This document shows, piece after piece, positions 39,786 to 52,700 of a DNA stretch of 64,000 bases; the stretch's first letter is position 1; each line of letters begins with the position of its first letter. Location of the stretch: NCBI GenBank assembly GCA_018881555.1, contig JACAXG010000071.1:437021-501020 (forward strand), written 5' to 3'. The notes beneath the pieces were generated by a model. That model had not been told where the DNA came from. It did not search any database and saw only the letters and a list, made by a program, of their open reading frames with translations. A program made the position numbers and the translations under genes. This DNA comes from Amblyornis subalaris (lineage: Eukaryota; Chordata; Aves; Passeriformes; Ptilonorhynchidae).

Positions 39786-40055
39786 AATCCCAGAATATCC
39801 TGAGTTGAAAGGGACTCACCAGGATCATCCAGTCCAGCTCCTGGCCCTGCACAGACACTCAAACAATCCCAGCCTGTGCATCCCTGAGAGCGTTGTCCAA
39901 ACGCTCCTGGAGCTCTGGCAGCCTTGGGGCCGGGACCATTCCCTGGGGAGCCTGTTCAGTGCCCACCACCCTCTGGAGGAAGAACCTTTCCCTGATCTCC
40001 AACCTAAACTTCCCTGACACATCTCCAGCCATTCCCTGGGTCCTGTCCCTGGTCA
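39786..40055 (-). mobile_element. CR1 LINE, 3' fragment (third subfamily)
   Basis: It is the reverse of the copy type at 11840: 'agaatatcctgagttgaaag', 'ctctggcagccttggggccg', 'ccctgatctccaacctaaac'. Confidence 0.9.
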
Positions 40056-40199
40056 CCACAGAGCAGAGGTCAGAAAAGCTCAATTGTAATTTTTCAAATT
40101 TAACTGCTCAGGATTATCTAAGACAGATCTCCCCAATAGCCCGTAAATTGCTTCTGCCAGAATGGTTTGTGTATGGTCAGGTTGGTGCTAATCCCAAAT

Positions 40200-40304
40200 C
40201 AAGCTCTGGATTTCCAGTGGAAGGGGTCCCTGCCCGTGGCAGGGGTTGGAACAAGATGAGCTTTAAAGGTCCCTTCCAACCCAAACCATTCCATGATTCC
40301 ATGA
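40200..40304 (+). mobile_element. CR1 LINE tail
   Basis: It holds 'gtggaaggggtccctgcccg' to 'accattccatgattccatga'. It ends exactly where the next CR1 begins. Confidence 0.85.
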
Positions 40305-40560
40305 CAGGACAAGGGGGAATGGCTTCCCACTGCCAGAAGGCGGGGTTAGATGGGATATTGGGAAGAAATTGTTCCCTGTGAGGGTGGTGAGGCCCTGGTA
40401 CAGGTTGCCCAGAGAAGCTGTGGCTGCGCCCCCCCATCCCTGGAAGTGTTCCAGGCCAGGTTGGAGCAGCCTGGGATAGTGGAAGGTGTCCCTGTCCATG
40501 GCAGGGGGTGGAACGGGATGGGCTTTAATATCCCTTCCAACCCAAACCATTCCATGATTT
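40305..40560 (+). mobile_element. CR1 LINE, 3' fragment, directly following another
   Basis: It starts 'caggacaagggggaatggct' right at the tail octamers of the previous copy, and ends in the same tail words. Confidence 0.88.
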
Positions 40561-43500
40561 ACTCCGGGTGTATTGGAGGGCAGGCTCTGTCCCTCTGTCA
40601 CCGTGAAGGTGCTGGCAGACTCTGCTGCCATCCCGAGTCTCTCCGCAGATCTGAGCCCGTTTAACTTGGCAACTGAGTATCATAAACTTGACACTCGTAT
40701 TTAATTAATTCACATCTGCCTGGATATCCAAAGTGGCTGGAATGGCCCCGAGCCTGGGCTGTGAGAAAAGCAGGAAATTGAGGTCGAGGCCCAGCTGCAC
40801 CTCCCGGGGTTCGGTGTGGAGAGCAGCAGTTCCCCCCAGACACAAAGGAGTCTGTGCCTGTTCCGGGGTCACCTTCCTCCCTCTGCCCGGTGAAACACCC
40901 CCCGAGAGTCCTAGATAAAATCTGCAGCTGATACAGAGCAACGTGGAGTGTTTTGGCAGCAGCTGGAGAAGGGAAAATGTGGGATGAGTTGTCCCAAGCC
41001 CCTCACTGGCTGAGGGACACACCTTCGAGGTGCCTCACAGCAGGGTATTGCTCATCCGACAGAGCTCCAGGGGACACAGCACAGCATTTCTCTTCATAAT
41101 TTTGTACAGGAAAAAGCCCTGCGTTGATCTTTTTTGTATTTGCATTTATTCAGGAGGACTTTTAAGCTGGCACAAAGCCTGGCTGGAAGCGTTTATGGCT
41201 GCGGTGGGTCCAGGTCTGAGCACCCTCATTCAGTTGCAAATCGGGGGCTGGAGACGCTGGGAGGAAACGGCCAAGCTGAGGCAGTTCTTTATGGAGCAGC
41301 TACATTTACTTTATTTCATAATGACTAAGATGGATTTAATTAGGAACCATCTCTGTTTTCAGCTGAATAATGCTCTTTGTTTACTGCTGGAGCCGTTTGG
41401 GGAGATGGAAATAGGTTGGTGCTGCTCAGAAGCAGCTTTTTATTCCTCTGGACTCGCAGAGCGCTGGGAAGTGCTGGTGCTGCAGAGAGTTGGCAGAATC
41501 CAGCAAGGTATCCATGCAGTGGAATCCTTGAAAAAACGTGAATAAGTGTTGGGTATAATCACTGAAGGGGGAAATCTCGGGGAGAATCTGATGCTCCTCT
41601 AATTGCTTTTGACATGCCATTCGTCCCCTGCAATGGGAATTGCTTGGAGAATTTGGGAGCGGGCAGCTGTGGGATGTGGGGTCTGGCTGTCTGGAATCTG
41701 TAGGAGCTTTTTGCCCTGGTTGTTGAGGAGGGAGGGGGAAGGAGCTTCTGCAATTATTGCTGTCGGGGTGATGAAAGAGAAAGTTTGAAATACGATTTCA
41801 AAGGCTGGCTGCTGCTGGGCTTCCGCAGGCAGAATTCCCTGGGAGATCTCTGGAAACTTGTGTGGGACCGCTGCGGAATCTCATTTGTTTTCCCTGTTTG
41901 CAGCATTCGCTTCTGCAGAGATGGAGTGAGGGAGCCAGCAGCTGAGACAGGGAGCTTTTTGTGTCACCAGGAACTTCGGGAGACTGTGGAATAAAATGTG
42001 GAACAGGGATTTTTCAGTATTTAAAAGCAGACCCTGCCAGCGGGCCAGACGTGTTCCCTCTGAATTCCACAGTGCTGCAAAACTCAGGGATGCAAAGGAT
42101 GAGGGTATTTATAGCTCCATGCTCATTAAGCAGCGCTTGGGTTTGGGTTCTTGGGCTGGAGTAGGACAATTGCAGACCTCAAGCCCTACGGAGCAGAGTT
42201 GGGGTCAGCGCAGGGCTCGGGGGATTTGGGGTCCCAGTGCACACAGGGCATGGCCACCCCTCACCCACCGAGGAAAGAGCCTCAGCATGAAATTTCCAGT
42301 TCACTTGGAATATCTGAACATTTTACCTTCAGTGTGGAGGTTTTCAGTCCAATTCAAAAAATTTCAAAAGGTCTTCCCATCGAATGCAGCTTTGCTTTAA
42401 CTTGTGGTGTGAGGCCTCGGAGGCTTCCAGGGGGTTGATTCTGAAGCAGCAGTTCTCGGGAGCAGAGCAGGGAAGGAAATGTGGTGCTGGCGCTCAGGAG
42501 GTGCCAGGATGGGTGTGTGGCAGGAGGCTTGGCAGCCCTGCCCGAGCTGGGCACGCCGGGCTCTGAGGGATCACCTGGTGCTCTGCTCTTCCCACTGAGC
42601 CCGAGGAATCAGCTGGGAGGCTGTGATTGATTCTGGACGTGTTTTATTTATAAAATCTTTATTTGTTGTGCTCGTCTCCCTGCCATTTTTTAAATGCATT
42701 CGGCTGTCAAAGTGTCAAAACCTGGAGAATTGCTTTTGGAGTTTATCTCCCAGTCCATCCATCTTTGCCATTCCTCAGGTACCCTTTTATCCCTCGGGAG
42801 AGAGCTTGCAGCTCCTTCAGAGTGTCTGTTGCACCTCCAGCAGGGACATCTGATGGGCAGAGGTGCCTGAAGGATAAAGCACAGGCTGATCTCCCCTGCA
42901 CTGCTGGTGGCTGCAGTCCCAGCACTGATGGGAGCTCCCAAATTCTGTTGCAATCTTAGTGCTGTACTCAGGGCGGACACGCCTTGGTGCCATGGGCTGG
43001 GGAGGATGAGGAGAGCAATCCAGGATGTACAGGAAAAAACAGGTGGACTGGAGGAAATGTTATGGCCTGTAGTGTTTGTAATGCAGCTTCCCACCTGCAG
43101 GACAGGCGAGATCAGCTTTTGTTTTATCTCTGAGAATAAAATAAATTACTTTGCTGAGTTTCTTTCCTACCTTGCAGAGGGGACATTCCTTCCCTCTTGT
43201 GTGTCAGCTCGTGGAGGCTGTGGTCAAAGGTCCCCAGGACCTCCAGCTCCTCCTGTTTGCAGTTTGGATGGTTTGTGCTGCACCTTGCCTGGATCCCTTG
43301 GCTCGCTGGGGTCTCTGTTTTGTGTGGTCTGAACTCAGGGAAGGAGAATTCTTGCAGCAGAGCTGTTGCTGCTTTGGGTGACAGAGATAAATGCAGATCC
43401 AAGCCTTTTCTCCCATGTACAGGCAGCAGATCCTGCCCCAGCAGTCTGTGATGGACAAGGATATAAACTGTTGGGTCTCACCTCTTTCTCTGTTTGCCAA

Positions 43501-43632
43501 CCCTAAGTGATTTGAGTTCTCCTCGTTTGGAAGCAGGCGCTGTAAATCCTGGATCCTCCCTTCCCATGGCTGGGTGCCGAGGAGCTGCCTGGTGATTCCA
43601 GGCCATGCTGATGCTGCTCTGCCAGGAGAGAG

Positions 43633-43759
43633 ATGGGGAAAAGGTACTTCTGTGACTACTGTGACAGGTCCTTCCAGGACAACCTGCACAACAGGAAGAA
43701 ACACCTCAATGGAGTGCAGCATCTCCGGGCTAAGAGAGTCTGGTACGACTTATTCCGAG
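43633..43759 (+). CDS. ZMAT5: ZMAT5 coding exon 1 (residues 1-43)
   Basis: It encodes the U1C-like zinc finger [20 protein letters not shown] and [11 protein letters not shown]. It ends in phase 1 before GTGGGT. Confidence 0.97.
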
Positions 43760-46700
43760 GTGGGTGCTGCCAGCTGTCTGCCACTCCCTTCCTGGGAATG
43801 GGGAGGTGATGGATGAGGTGGGGGAGTGGGAATAGAAAATAAATCAGCACTGATGGTTTATACACTCTGTGTGCCTGTGCATCGTGCACTCGATGCTGTT
43901 GTCTCAAGCAGTCTCAGAGGCAAAACCCTCGTGTGTGGCTCTGACCTGTCTCACCACACAGTTCCAGGTGTGGTAGTGCCAGCCTGAGGAATGCGGTGGG
44001 AATGTGTGCCCAGGGCCTGGGAGAGAGCAGGAGTGTGCATTCTGGCAGTTGCAAAGGCTTAGTTCGAGTTAAACTGGCTGGGAAACCATTGCCTGGGTGT
44101 CTCTCTGCTTCCTTCTGGTTCCTGGCCTGTTTGGGACAGGACACTATGAGATCTTTACCTGGGCTCATCCCTTGTCTCCCCAGATGCTGCTGCCATCCTG
44201 CAGGAGGAGCAAACCAAGAAACCTTGTCGGAAGTTTCTGCAAACAGGTGAGGATTTCTGAGGTGGAAAGGAGTGCCCGTGCTCCAGCAGCTCCTTCCAGA
44301 GCCGGCCCAAAGCTGGAGGGAGGGATTTGGGCCTGTGTCTGGCATCCAGGTGTGATGGAGCCTGGGTTTGCATGCACGAGGACCTCATGTGGGCAGCTCT
44401 CATGGAACTCCAGGGCTTTTTCCACAAACATTAAAGTTGGAAAAGACCTTTAGGGTCACCAAGTCCAAACATGGACCCAGCACCACCATGTTCACTATTA
44501 AACCATGACCCCAAGTGCCACATCCACACTTTTTTTAAACAGTTCCAGGGATGGTGACTACACTATTTCCCTGGGCAGCCCATTGCAATGCTTTACAACT
44601 CTCTCTCTGAAGGTATTTTTCCTAGTATGTAACCTAGAGAATTTTGAAATTGAATTTTCAAATCTCACAATTTCATTCCAGGACAGTGTGATTTTGGGTC
44701 CAACTGCAGATTTTCCCACATGACAGAGCAGGACCTGGAGAAGCTGAGTGCCCAGGTTCAAGGTGAGTCCTCCAGTGTCCAGGGATCTCCTTGGAGGGGG
44801 AGTTGCTGCAGGGGGTGTGAGAGGTTGTGCAGGCTGTGATCCCGTGCAGCCTGCACGGAGCCAGCCGAGCGTGGATCCCTCCCTCCTGCTTCCCAGTGCT
44901 GTGTGAGCCTGGAAGTGCTGCAGTTTGTCATATGTTCCCTGCTCTCGAGCTGCTGGCACAGACACAAACCTGGAGCTGAGCAGTGCTGTTACCACTTGGC
45001 AGCAAGAGTTTGGAGTGGGCTTTGGGAGCCCTCGGGGTTTTGTTCAGGCAGGGAATAAAAACTGTCAGCAGCAGAGGGCACTGGTACATCACGTCCCCTT
45101 AATTTATGGATTTGATTTCCCCCCACCTCTCTGCTATTACCAGGGAGCTGCTGCTTCCACCCGTGGGAAGGGCTGGTGGGAAGAGCTGGCCTGCTGTCGG
45201 GCTGTGAAAGGGGTCCTGGATCCAGAAACAGCCTCTGCTTGGGTGGCTTTGGATGGAACTGAAGTGTGGGCAGAGGGTGGATGGCAGCTGCTCCCTGCTG
45301 GGAGTCTGCAGAGCACTTTTGAACTTTCTCATTCTGGGATACCGTTCTGGAACTATTCTTTTAGAGAAAAGAGGTGGTAGCTATGTTTTCTCCAAAGGTT
45401 TCGTTACTTTAGTGGTTAAAGAAGATGACAGAATCACAGAGTGGGCCGGGTGGGAAGGGATCTTAAAGCTCATCTCATTCCACCCCTGCCGTGGGCAGGG
45501 ACACCTTCCACTAGACCAGGTTGCTCCAAGCCCCATCCAGCCTGGCCTTGGACACTTCTAGGATGTGTGTGTGAGGTGTTGAGAACTTCTGGAATGGTTG
45601 AAATCTCCACTGGAGATCATCTAATCCCAACCCAACCTTGCTGAAGGTAGGGTGAACTCAAGGAGGGTGCTCAGGACCATGTCCAGTTGTGTTTTGAGTA
45701 TCTCAAGGCTGGAGGCTCTGCAACCTCTGTGGGCGACCTGATCCAGTGTTTCACTACGTTCATAATAAAAATATGTATTTTTAAAAATATTTAAATTGAA
45801 ATTCCCAATGGAAATTCATGTGTTTTAGTTTGTGCCCGTTGTCTCTGTACTGGGCAGCCCAGCACTGGGCACAGCACCCAGACATGGCCTCACAGTGTGG
45901 GGCAGAGAAGAAGGATCCCTTCCTCAAGCTGCTGTCCCAGTGCAGCCCAGCGTGGAGCAGCTCTCATGCCCACATCCTCGCTGGAGCCAGCTGTTGTTTT
46001 GCCAAGAGTCTGGCAAAGCCAGGCTGAAGTGTTGGAAGTGTGGGATGTGAGACGCGGGGTGTGCGTGGGATAGAGCCTCTCCTGGCCCTCGGGGGGATCC
46101 CATTTGGGGAGGAAGAGCTCGGGGGAGGCAGGCAGGCACCACGGAGCTGTTGCAGGCTGTGCTGAGTCAGTCCCCGAGGTGACTCTGATTCAATCTCTGA
46201 GCAGCGCTGGCAGTCGATAACCAGGGACGGAGCACTCCCGCCCTTCCCAGAGTGACAGTGCCAGAGTCACCTTCCAGCCAGAGCCTCGCCCTGACCCCTC
46301 TCTGCCAGGCTCCCCAGGGTGTCACGGAGTGACAGGCACAGGAGCCTGTAGCATTTCCAGGCAGTGGCTGCTCCTGCAGGAGAAGNGGGAGCTCTCTGGA
46401 GCGGAGCGGGGAAGGCTGTCAGTTCCTCTGCGCTCGGGCAGCTTTCCTTGCCAATTACACTTGTTATTGAGTATTGACTTGTGTCAAATGGGTCGCTGTG
46501 AGTGCAGGATTGCCTGGTGAGAGCCGATTCCAGGGAGATTACTGGGAAACCTTGCGTTTGTGTTGCGGAGTCAAACATTTAATGTACCAATTAGCCCTGA
46601 AGGAGCTATGGCCAGGGGGACGGGCAGTGCCTGGTTGGAGAGTTCAGTCCTGCTCACCTCTCTCGTGGTGTGGCTTCGTGCATCACACTGACTCCGACTC

Positions 46701-49700
46701 TGATCAGAGGGATTTGGCACAGGGAAAGGCTCAGCAGGATTTGGTGGAGGAGAGGGACAGCCTGTAACAGACTGGGTGGAAGGATCAGACACTGTCTGGT
46801 GAGTCATGGGGACATTCCAGCACTCCTTCAGCTGTCAAGGCACTCGCGTGTCAGGTGCTGGGGCTGAGGGCAGAGTTGAGGGCAAGCTCGTGTGTGTCAG
46901 GGTGTATAATTCACACAGGATCCTCCATCAGTTATGTCCCACATGCATTCCCACCCAGTCCCGGGGTTTCTGTGCATGAGGCATCCCAAGCCACAGCCAG
47001 CAGGATGATCCAGCAGGGCTTGAAGCAGGTCTGGATCAGGCTGCCTCTTGCTGACCCGGAGATTTCCCAGGTGGGAGATTTTGACAGGTTTGGAGCTAGG
47101 GGTGGTCAGGGATTTGAGATGAGCCAGGAGGCTGGAAGCTCCAGAGCCTTCCCAAGCCTGGTGTGGCCATGCTGGGGGTGACCAGGCTGGTGGGGGACAC
47201 TCTCCTGCTGGGCCCACAGTGTTGCTTAACCCCCATTTCCTCAGCTCTGGTGCAGGCAAAGCCTTGTCTGACTTTTTTTTAACACAGCTAAACCGTGATG
47301 GCATTTTTTTATAATGTAAATATTGAACCTGTCCCTGAGTCCCTGTCGAGTGTTTGGTGTTGGTAGCTCTGTGTCAGTGAACTCACCTTGATGATGAAGC
47401 ATTTTTATCACAGCCAAAGGAAACGTTACATTATCCTTAACATTTGGCCTTTTTAATGCAAGGAGCTCACCCTGTTGTTTGTGAAAGTTTTGTGGGTTAA
47501 GTAGGAAAATTTCTGGATGATTCTCTGTTCTAGAACAGCTTGGAGCGTGGCCTACTTTGGCGTCAGCATCTCTGCACCCTGTAGAATATCCTCATCAAGA
47601 AGCAACAGTTTACACCTTCAGCGGGGAGAAAGGCATATTCCCAGCTGTTCCCCCATCAAAGCATTAGCCTTCTGCATCTGCTGCATCATTCATCAGCCAG
47701 ACACTTCCAGGCTGTCATTTTTAAGTACAGTCGTGTCAGAAAAAGTCACTGTCAAATTGCCATCTCCTTGCTCAGAGTTATTGGCTCCCTGCTAATCCGT
47801 GTCCCTGGTGCGGGTGGGATCGACCTGGCCGGGCTCTGGTGACTCCAGCCAGCCAGGGCCGTGAGGGGAGGGAGAAGGCACAGCTGGGTGAGTGTTTGCA
47901 GGATATCCATGAGGTTAAAAGGATCTGAAGGACCCTGCTGGGGTGGCTGGAGTCAACTGGTTTAACTGGGCGGGGAGCGGGAGGAGCGCTCACTGCAGGG
48001 TGGTCGCTTGTTCGGCTGCTCCTATTGCAGGGCCTCCTCAGCCTCAGCCACACTCTGGTGCTGTCCTTGTGCTCTGGAGGAGTTCAGGTTCCACATCATC
48101 CACCCAGGGAGGCAGCTGAAGGATTTCCTGTGCATCTCCTTGCTGGGTGACCCATCCATACTCGTGGTTCCATCTCTCATACAGCGATGCCTCGTTCAGG
48201 AGGAAAGCACATGGGAAAAACTGCATGGGGAGAGAAGATGAATGTGGACCCCCACTCTGGCATCATTAGAGGCACTTCATGACTACAGATGCTCTTTTAA
48301 TTGGCTGTAATTAGACTTTGAAGCAAACACCACTGTGAGGAGGAGGAGGGGAGAAGCACATTCACACCTGTCCGGCTACACGGCCATGTGTGGGGAGTAA
48401 GGACCTTTCAGAGCTACTTCTTGGAATATCTGTTGGCATTCAGGGATTATTTCCAGTCTCAGGGTGTGTTTGGTGGTCCCTGGATGGGATGTGTGTGCTC
48501 CAGAGGAAGATGGAGATGCATCAAGGTGGGCAGAGCTGGAGAATTGCCTGTCTCTGCTGCTGTATTTCTGAGCCTGAGCGTTGGAATGCTCTGGAGCAAC
48601 TCACAGAGCTGTGAGAACTGGATATCTTTCTAATGTGGATAGCAACTCATGGAGCTGTGAGAACAGGGAGACAGCTGGATATCTGTCTAGTGGGGATACC
48701 TGAGGCCTCGTTTAGACCAGTGTGCACCTGGAGTGATCCCGCTGCAACCAGTGAACTTTTCTGAATGGGACCATGAGTTGTGGCTGCCCCATCCCTGGTG
48801 TGGTGCCTTGGGGCTCTTTGAACAGAGAAGCTTTGGCTGTTTGTGGTCTGTTCCCTGTTAAGCCTGGGAGTTGGAGAGGTTTTTCTCTGTGATTTTCTTC
48901 TCTGCCTCATCGAAGCCTCTCACAGCCACTGTTTGTCCCCTTGCCGAGGTGGGATGTGCTCAGGAGGTGGAAAAACGTGGAACAAAGGGAAATAAGGTGA
49001 TCAAGGTTGTCAGGTGAGCCTAACCCTGAGTCTGAGCAGTGCCCCGCTTTCCAGGCTGAGCTTCTTGCCTCACCATTCCCCCACCTGGCCAAGTGGTTGG
49101 CTTGACCCCAGGTAGCCCTGCTGGGGCTTTGATCCTTGGGACCAACTGTGGGAGGCTGGAACATTCCTGTCTCCAGCCTTATTGTTGGGCTCAGAGCAGC
49201 ACCTGGACATCAGGACCACAGCAGGCTGTCCATGGTGGCACTGGGCACATCCTCACCCCACCCAGCAGCAGCAGATGAAAAGGCTGGATGACAAATTATC
49301 CATCTGGCTGCTCATTGTGTAGCACATCCCTGCCATCCTGATTAGTATTCAACAGGCAGATGAATAATTGGTTGCCACCAGTAGGATGAAGTGATCCTTC
49401 ACTCTGCCCAAGCACTATTAATTTCACACCCTGTCTGCAAAGGTACAATATTTTCCTTAAATGTGTGACATATGGCGGGTGGGTGTGGAGGAGGCTCCTG
49501 GGGGGCACTGCTGCAGGTGGCTTGATCCCTAAATGGGATCAGGGATCCCCTGGAGGGATGGATGAACGGGGCAAAGNGAATGGCACGTAGCTGCCTCTGC
49601 TTCCTTTTTATTGTCACCAGTATTTGGTTTTCCGAGTGTCACGTTCCCTGTTTTGCTGTTTTGTTAGGAGGGAAGTTTCCACTAGGCTGGAGATGGGATC

Positions 49701-52700
49701 ACTCAGAGCATGTCCTCGTTCCTGATGTGCTGACAGGAGTGTGGCTGTGTCAGGGCTCCTGCTAGACCCTGTTCTTCACCAGCTCCCTCCTTGCTGCTGA
49801 GGGGGACTGGGGAGCTTTGCTGACTGGGCAGCTGTGGGTTTGTGCCATGTTGCCTCTGCGCCCTTCTCCCCATGGGGTGCCCGTGGGCATCTGCCACACT
49901 CAGCCCTTCCAGAGTGAGTGCAGGGGTTCAAATCTGGAAAGGATTCAGTAGACAGCAGAGGTTTCCTACTGGTTTCCTTCCTCATTCCTAACTTGCGAGA
50001 GAAGTAGGATAAGGAGTAATGGGTTCAAACGGAAAGAGGGNAAATTTGGGTTAGATATAGNTTGGACTTGATGATCTCTCTCCAACTTAATTGATTCTGT
50101 AATTCTGTGATATATGGAAGAAATTCTTCCCTGTGAGGGTGGGGAGGCCCTGGCACAGGTTGCCCAGAGAAGCTGTGGCTGCCCCTGGATCCCTGGAAGT
50201 GTCCAAGGCCAGGCTGGACAGGGCTTGGAACAACCTGGGATAATGGAAGGTGTCCCTGCCCATGGCAGNGGGTGGAATGAGATGATCTTTAATGTCCCTT
50301 CCAACCAGACCATTCTATGGTTCTAAATGCAGGAACTTGTCCCCTGGNGCCCTCTGCCCTGGTTCTGCCCCTGGGCTGGTGACAACTCCCACCCGGGCTC
50401 TGCAGGGCTGGGGACACATCAGGCAGCAAGCACCTTAAACAGCCCTGACAGCAGCTCTGGGATCNGTCTGGAACGCGCACCCGGAACCTTTCAGACTCTC
50501 CGGGCTGCCAAGGCTGCATCGATCCGGACAAGCGTCCCCGTCGCTCCCATCTAACAGGGCAGGGGTGGCACAGGCGCTGCTGCCAGTTGGAGGGACACAG
50601 CTCAGGGCTCAGGGCCAGCCGAGGCTGTTCCAGGCGAGGATGAGGAGGATCTGCCCCGGGGGGGAGGTGTCAGAGTCCCCTCAGTTCAGTGCCCAAACTG
50701 CCGCCGTGCTGCCTTAGCTCGTCCTCTGCTCTGCCTGGCTGGAGCTGTCACCAGGGATGACTCCAAGTGTCACATGGCAGGAGGGCAGAGGAGGAGGACG
50801 AGGAGGGGCTGCCACAGGCATGTTGTACCCTCTCTCCACCCTATGAAACTCTGCAGGGTGATGAGCAGCAGGTTTAATGGAGTGAAAGGATGAGGGTCTG
50901 GTGGTCCTTTCTCTCATGGCCCTCCCTCTCATCCAGCCCTCTCTGATCCCAATCTCTCTGAACCAGGGGAGAAGAGGCTGAAGGAGCTGCAGAGGGAGGG
51001 AGCAGATATCCCACCTGGCACCATCGAGGACTGGCTGGACAAGAGAGCCCAGAGGCTGAGTGCGGCTCAGAGTAACAGGTACTGGGGACCGGGGATCATC
51101 CAGGTGTGGATGCAGGATCCAGAGGGGGATCCCACAGGAGGGCTGGGATAGAGGAAGGCACAGGGGATCAGAGCTCCCAATGCCAGCCAGCACACGTGAA
51201 GGGCACCTGTGTGGATCCAGCCCTGCCTGCCCCTGTCAGGGATGTGTGCACAGGCGTCCTCTTGTTCCAGGGAACAAGCTTTGGGAACAAGCCACAGCAG
51301 AGGGGTGCCCCTGGCTCTCTGCAGAGTGCACAGACACGCGTGGAAGGACAGAGCCAGGGCTGTGCTGGGTCATTAACGCCCAGGGTTCAGTGTCAGGAGC
51401 CTGCTTTCATCTGTTGACAGCTCCCCCATCCTCTNCCTTCCAGGGAGGGGTGGAATTGGCTCCTCCTCACAGTATCCTTTCGGATTCGGGCGCTGGCTGT
51501 TTCCTTGCTCACCTGACTGTGCCGCAGGCTTAATGAGATGACATTTGGGCAGGTGCCAAATCTCTCTTCTGTTCTTTCTCTGTTTGTTCCCGTCCTCTCC
51601 GTGTTTGGACTGGGCAGGATCTTCCTCCTNGTGTTTGTCTGGGCTTGTTGCTCTGGGATTGTTCTGTCCCTCAGCTCGGCCGCCCTTGGCCTTGCAGAGG
51701 TGCCCACATTCCTGCCCCCTACACTTCCCTTGCCCCATTTTGCTTGTCCTGCCCATGAATTCCTGGAACCTGGGGTAGATCAGCTCTTACAGAAGATAGC
51801 CATTGCTACTCCCAGAGGAATTTCCNGACCTTCAGAACTACTTGGTCATACCCAGAGGAGTTTTCAGACCTTTAGAACTTGGCCCCTGCCGCCTCCATAG
51901 ATGTACAAAACGGATTTCCAGGGTTGTTGCTTTTTTCCCAGCCTCCCTGTCCCTGCAGGCTCAGAAACCATCTGCTACAGGAACTAAACACCAACTATTG
52001 GAACTTCCCTTCCTCTCTCCAGCCTTGCCAACGTCTGTTCTGGTCATCTCAGATCTCCCCTTCTGCCCTGCAGCCCCACATGCCCCTTATGAGCTGCCAG
52101 AGAAGCTGTTCTGCATTGCCCAGGNCTGTTTTCATCAGATCCCTGTGCCTGGGGGAGTCCATTGTGTTCCTCCTGACAAAGCTTTTAAGGATAAGGAGCT
52201 CCCTCTCCNTCCTGCAACCCTCATGGTCCCTGAAATGTGAGGACCACATTGCACCACACTGGACTAGAAGTCCGTCTCCATGAATGGAGACCTGTGCCAT
52301 TGCCTTCCACCCACTGCTCTCCCAGCCTGGCTGGGCTCAGAAGGACAATCTCCATTTGGAAGAACCCACCTGATGCATGTTGCCAAAGTCAGGCTGTCCT
52401 GTTGCTTTCTGGAGAGCTGGAGTGGAGTTCTAGGGCTTGGACAACCTGGTCTAGTGGAAGGTGTCCCTGCCCATGGCAGAGAGTGGGGTAAGATGGGCTT
52501 TAAGGTCCCTTCCAACCCAAACCATTCCATGATTCTCTGATTCCCTTAGCAGTGGAGCTGTGCCAGGGTGGGATTGATTTTTATCGATTTCCAGACAAAA
52601 CAGGGAGTGTTTATTGCCATCAGAAAAGGGTCCAAGGCCTCAAAGCTTCTGAGATACCACAGGNGTGGAAGTGGGTAGAGGAGAGGGATCCCATTAAGAC

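Larger units (their letters stand above)
38675..43632 (+). other. ZMAT5: presumed first intron of ZMAT5
   Basis: About 5 kb between the promoter and the first coding exon. CR1 copies lie at 39108-39285, 39786-40055, 40200-40304 and 40305-40560. From 40700 to 43600 I recognise no repeat. A 171-codon open frame (41030-41545) has no recognisable family. The exact start of the intron is not visible. Confidence 0.55.
44763..50966 (+). other. ZMAT5: ZMAT5 intron 3 of the coding part, 6.2 kb
   Basis: CR1 copies lie at 45430-45565, 45590-45940 and 49995-50335. Between 45950 and 49990 no repeat is evident. There is a short imperfect duplication at about 48597-48692. The block 47500-47790 looks unique and balanced in composition, and could be a conserved non-coding element. 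No extra exon was recognised. Confidence 0.5.
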
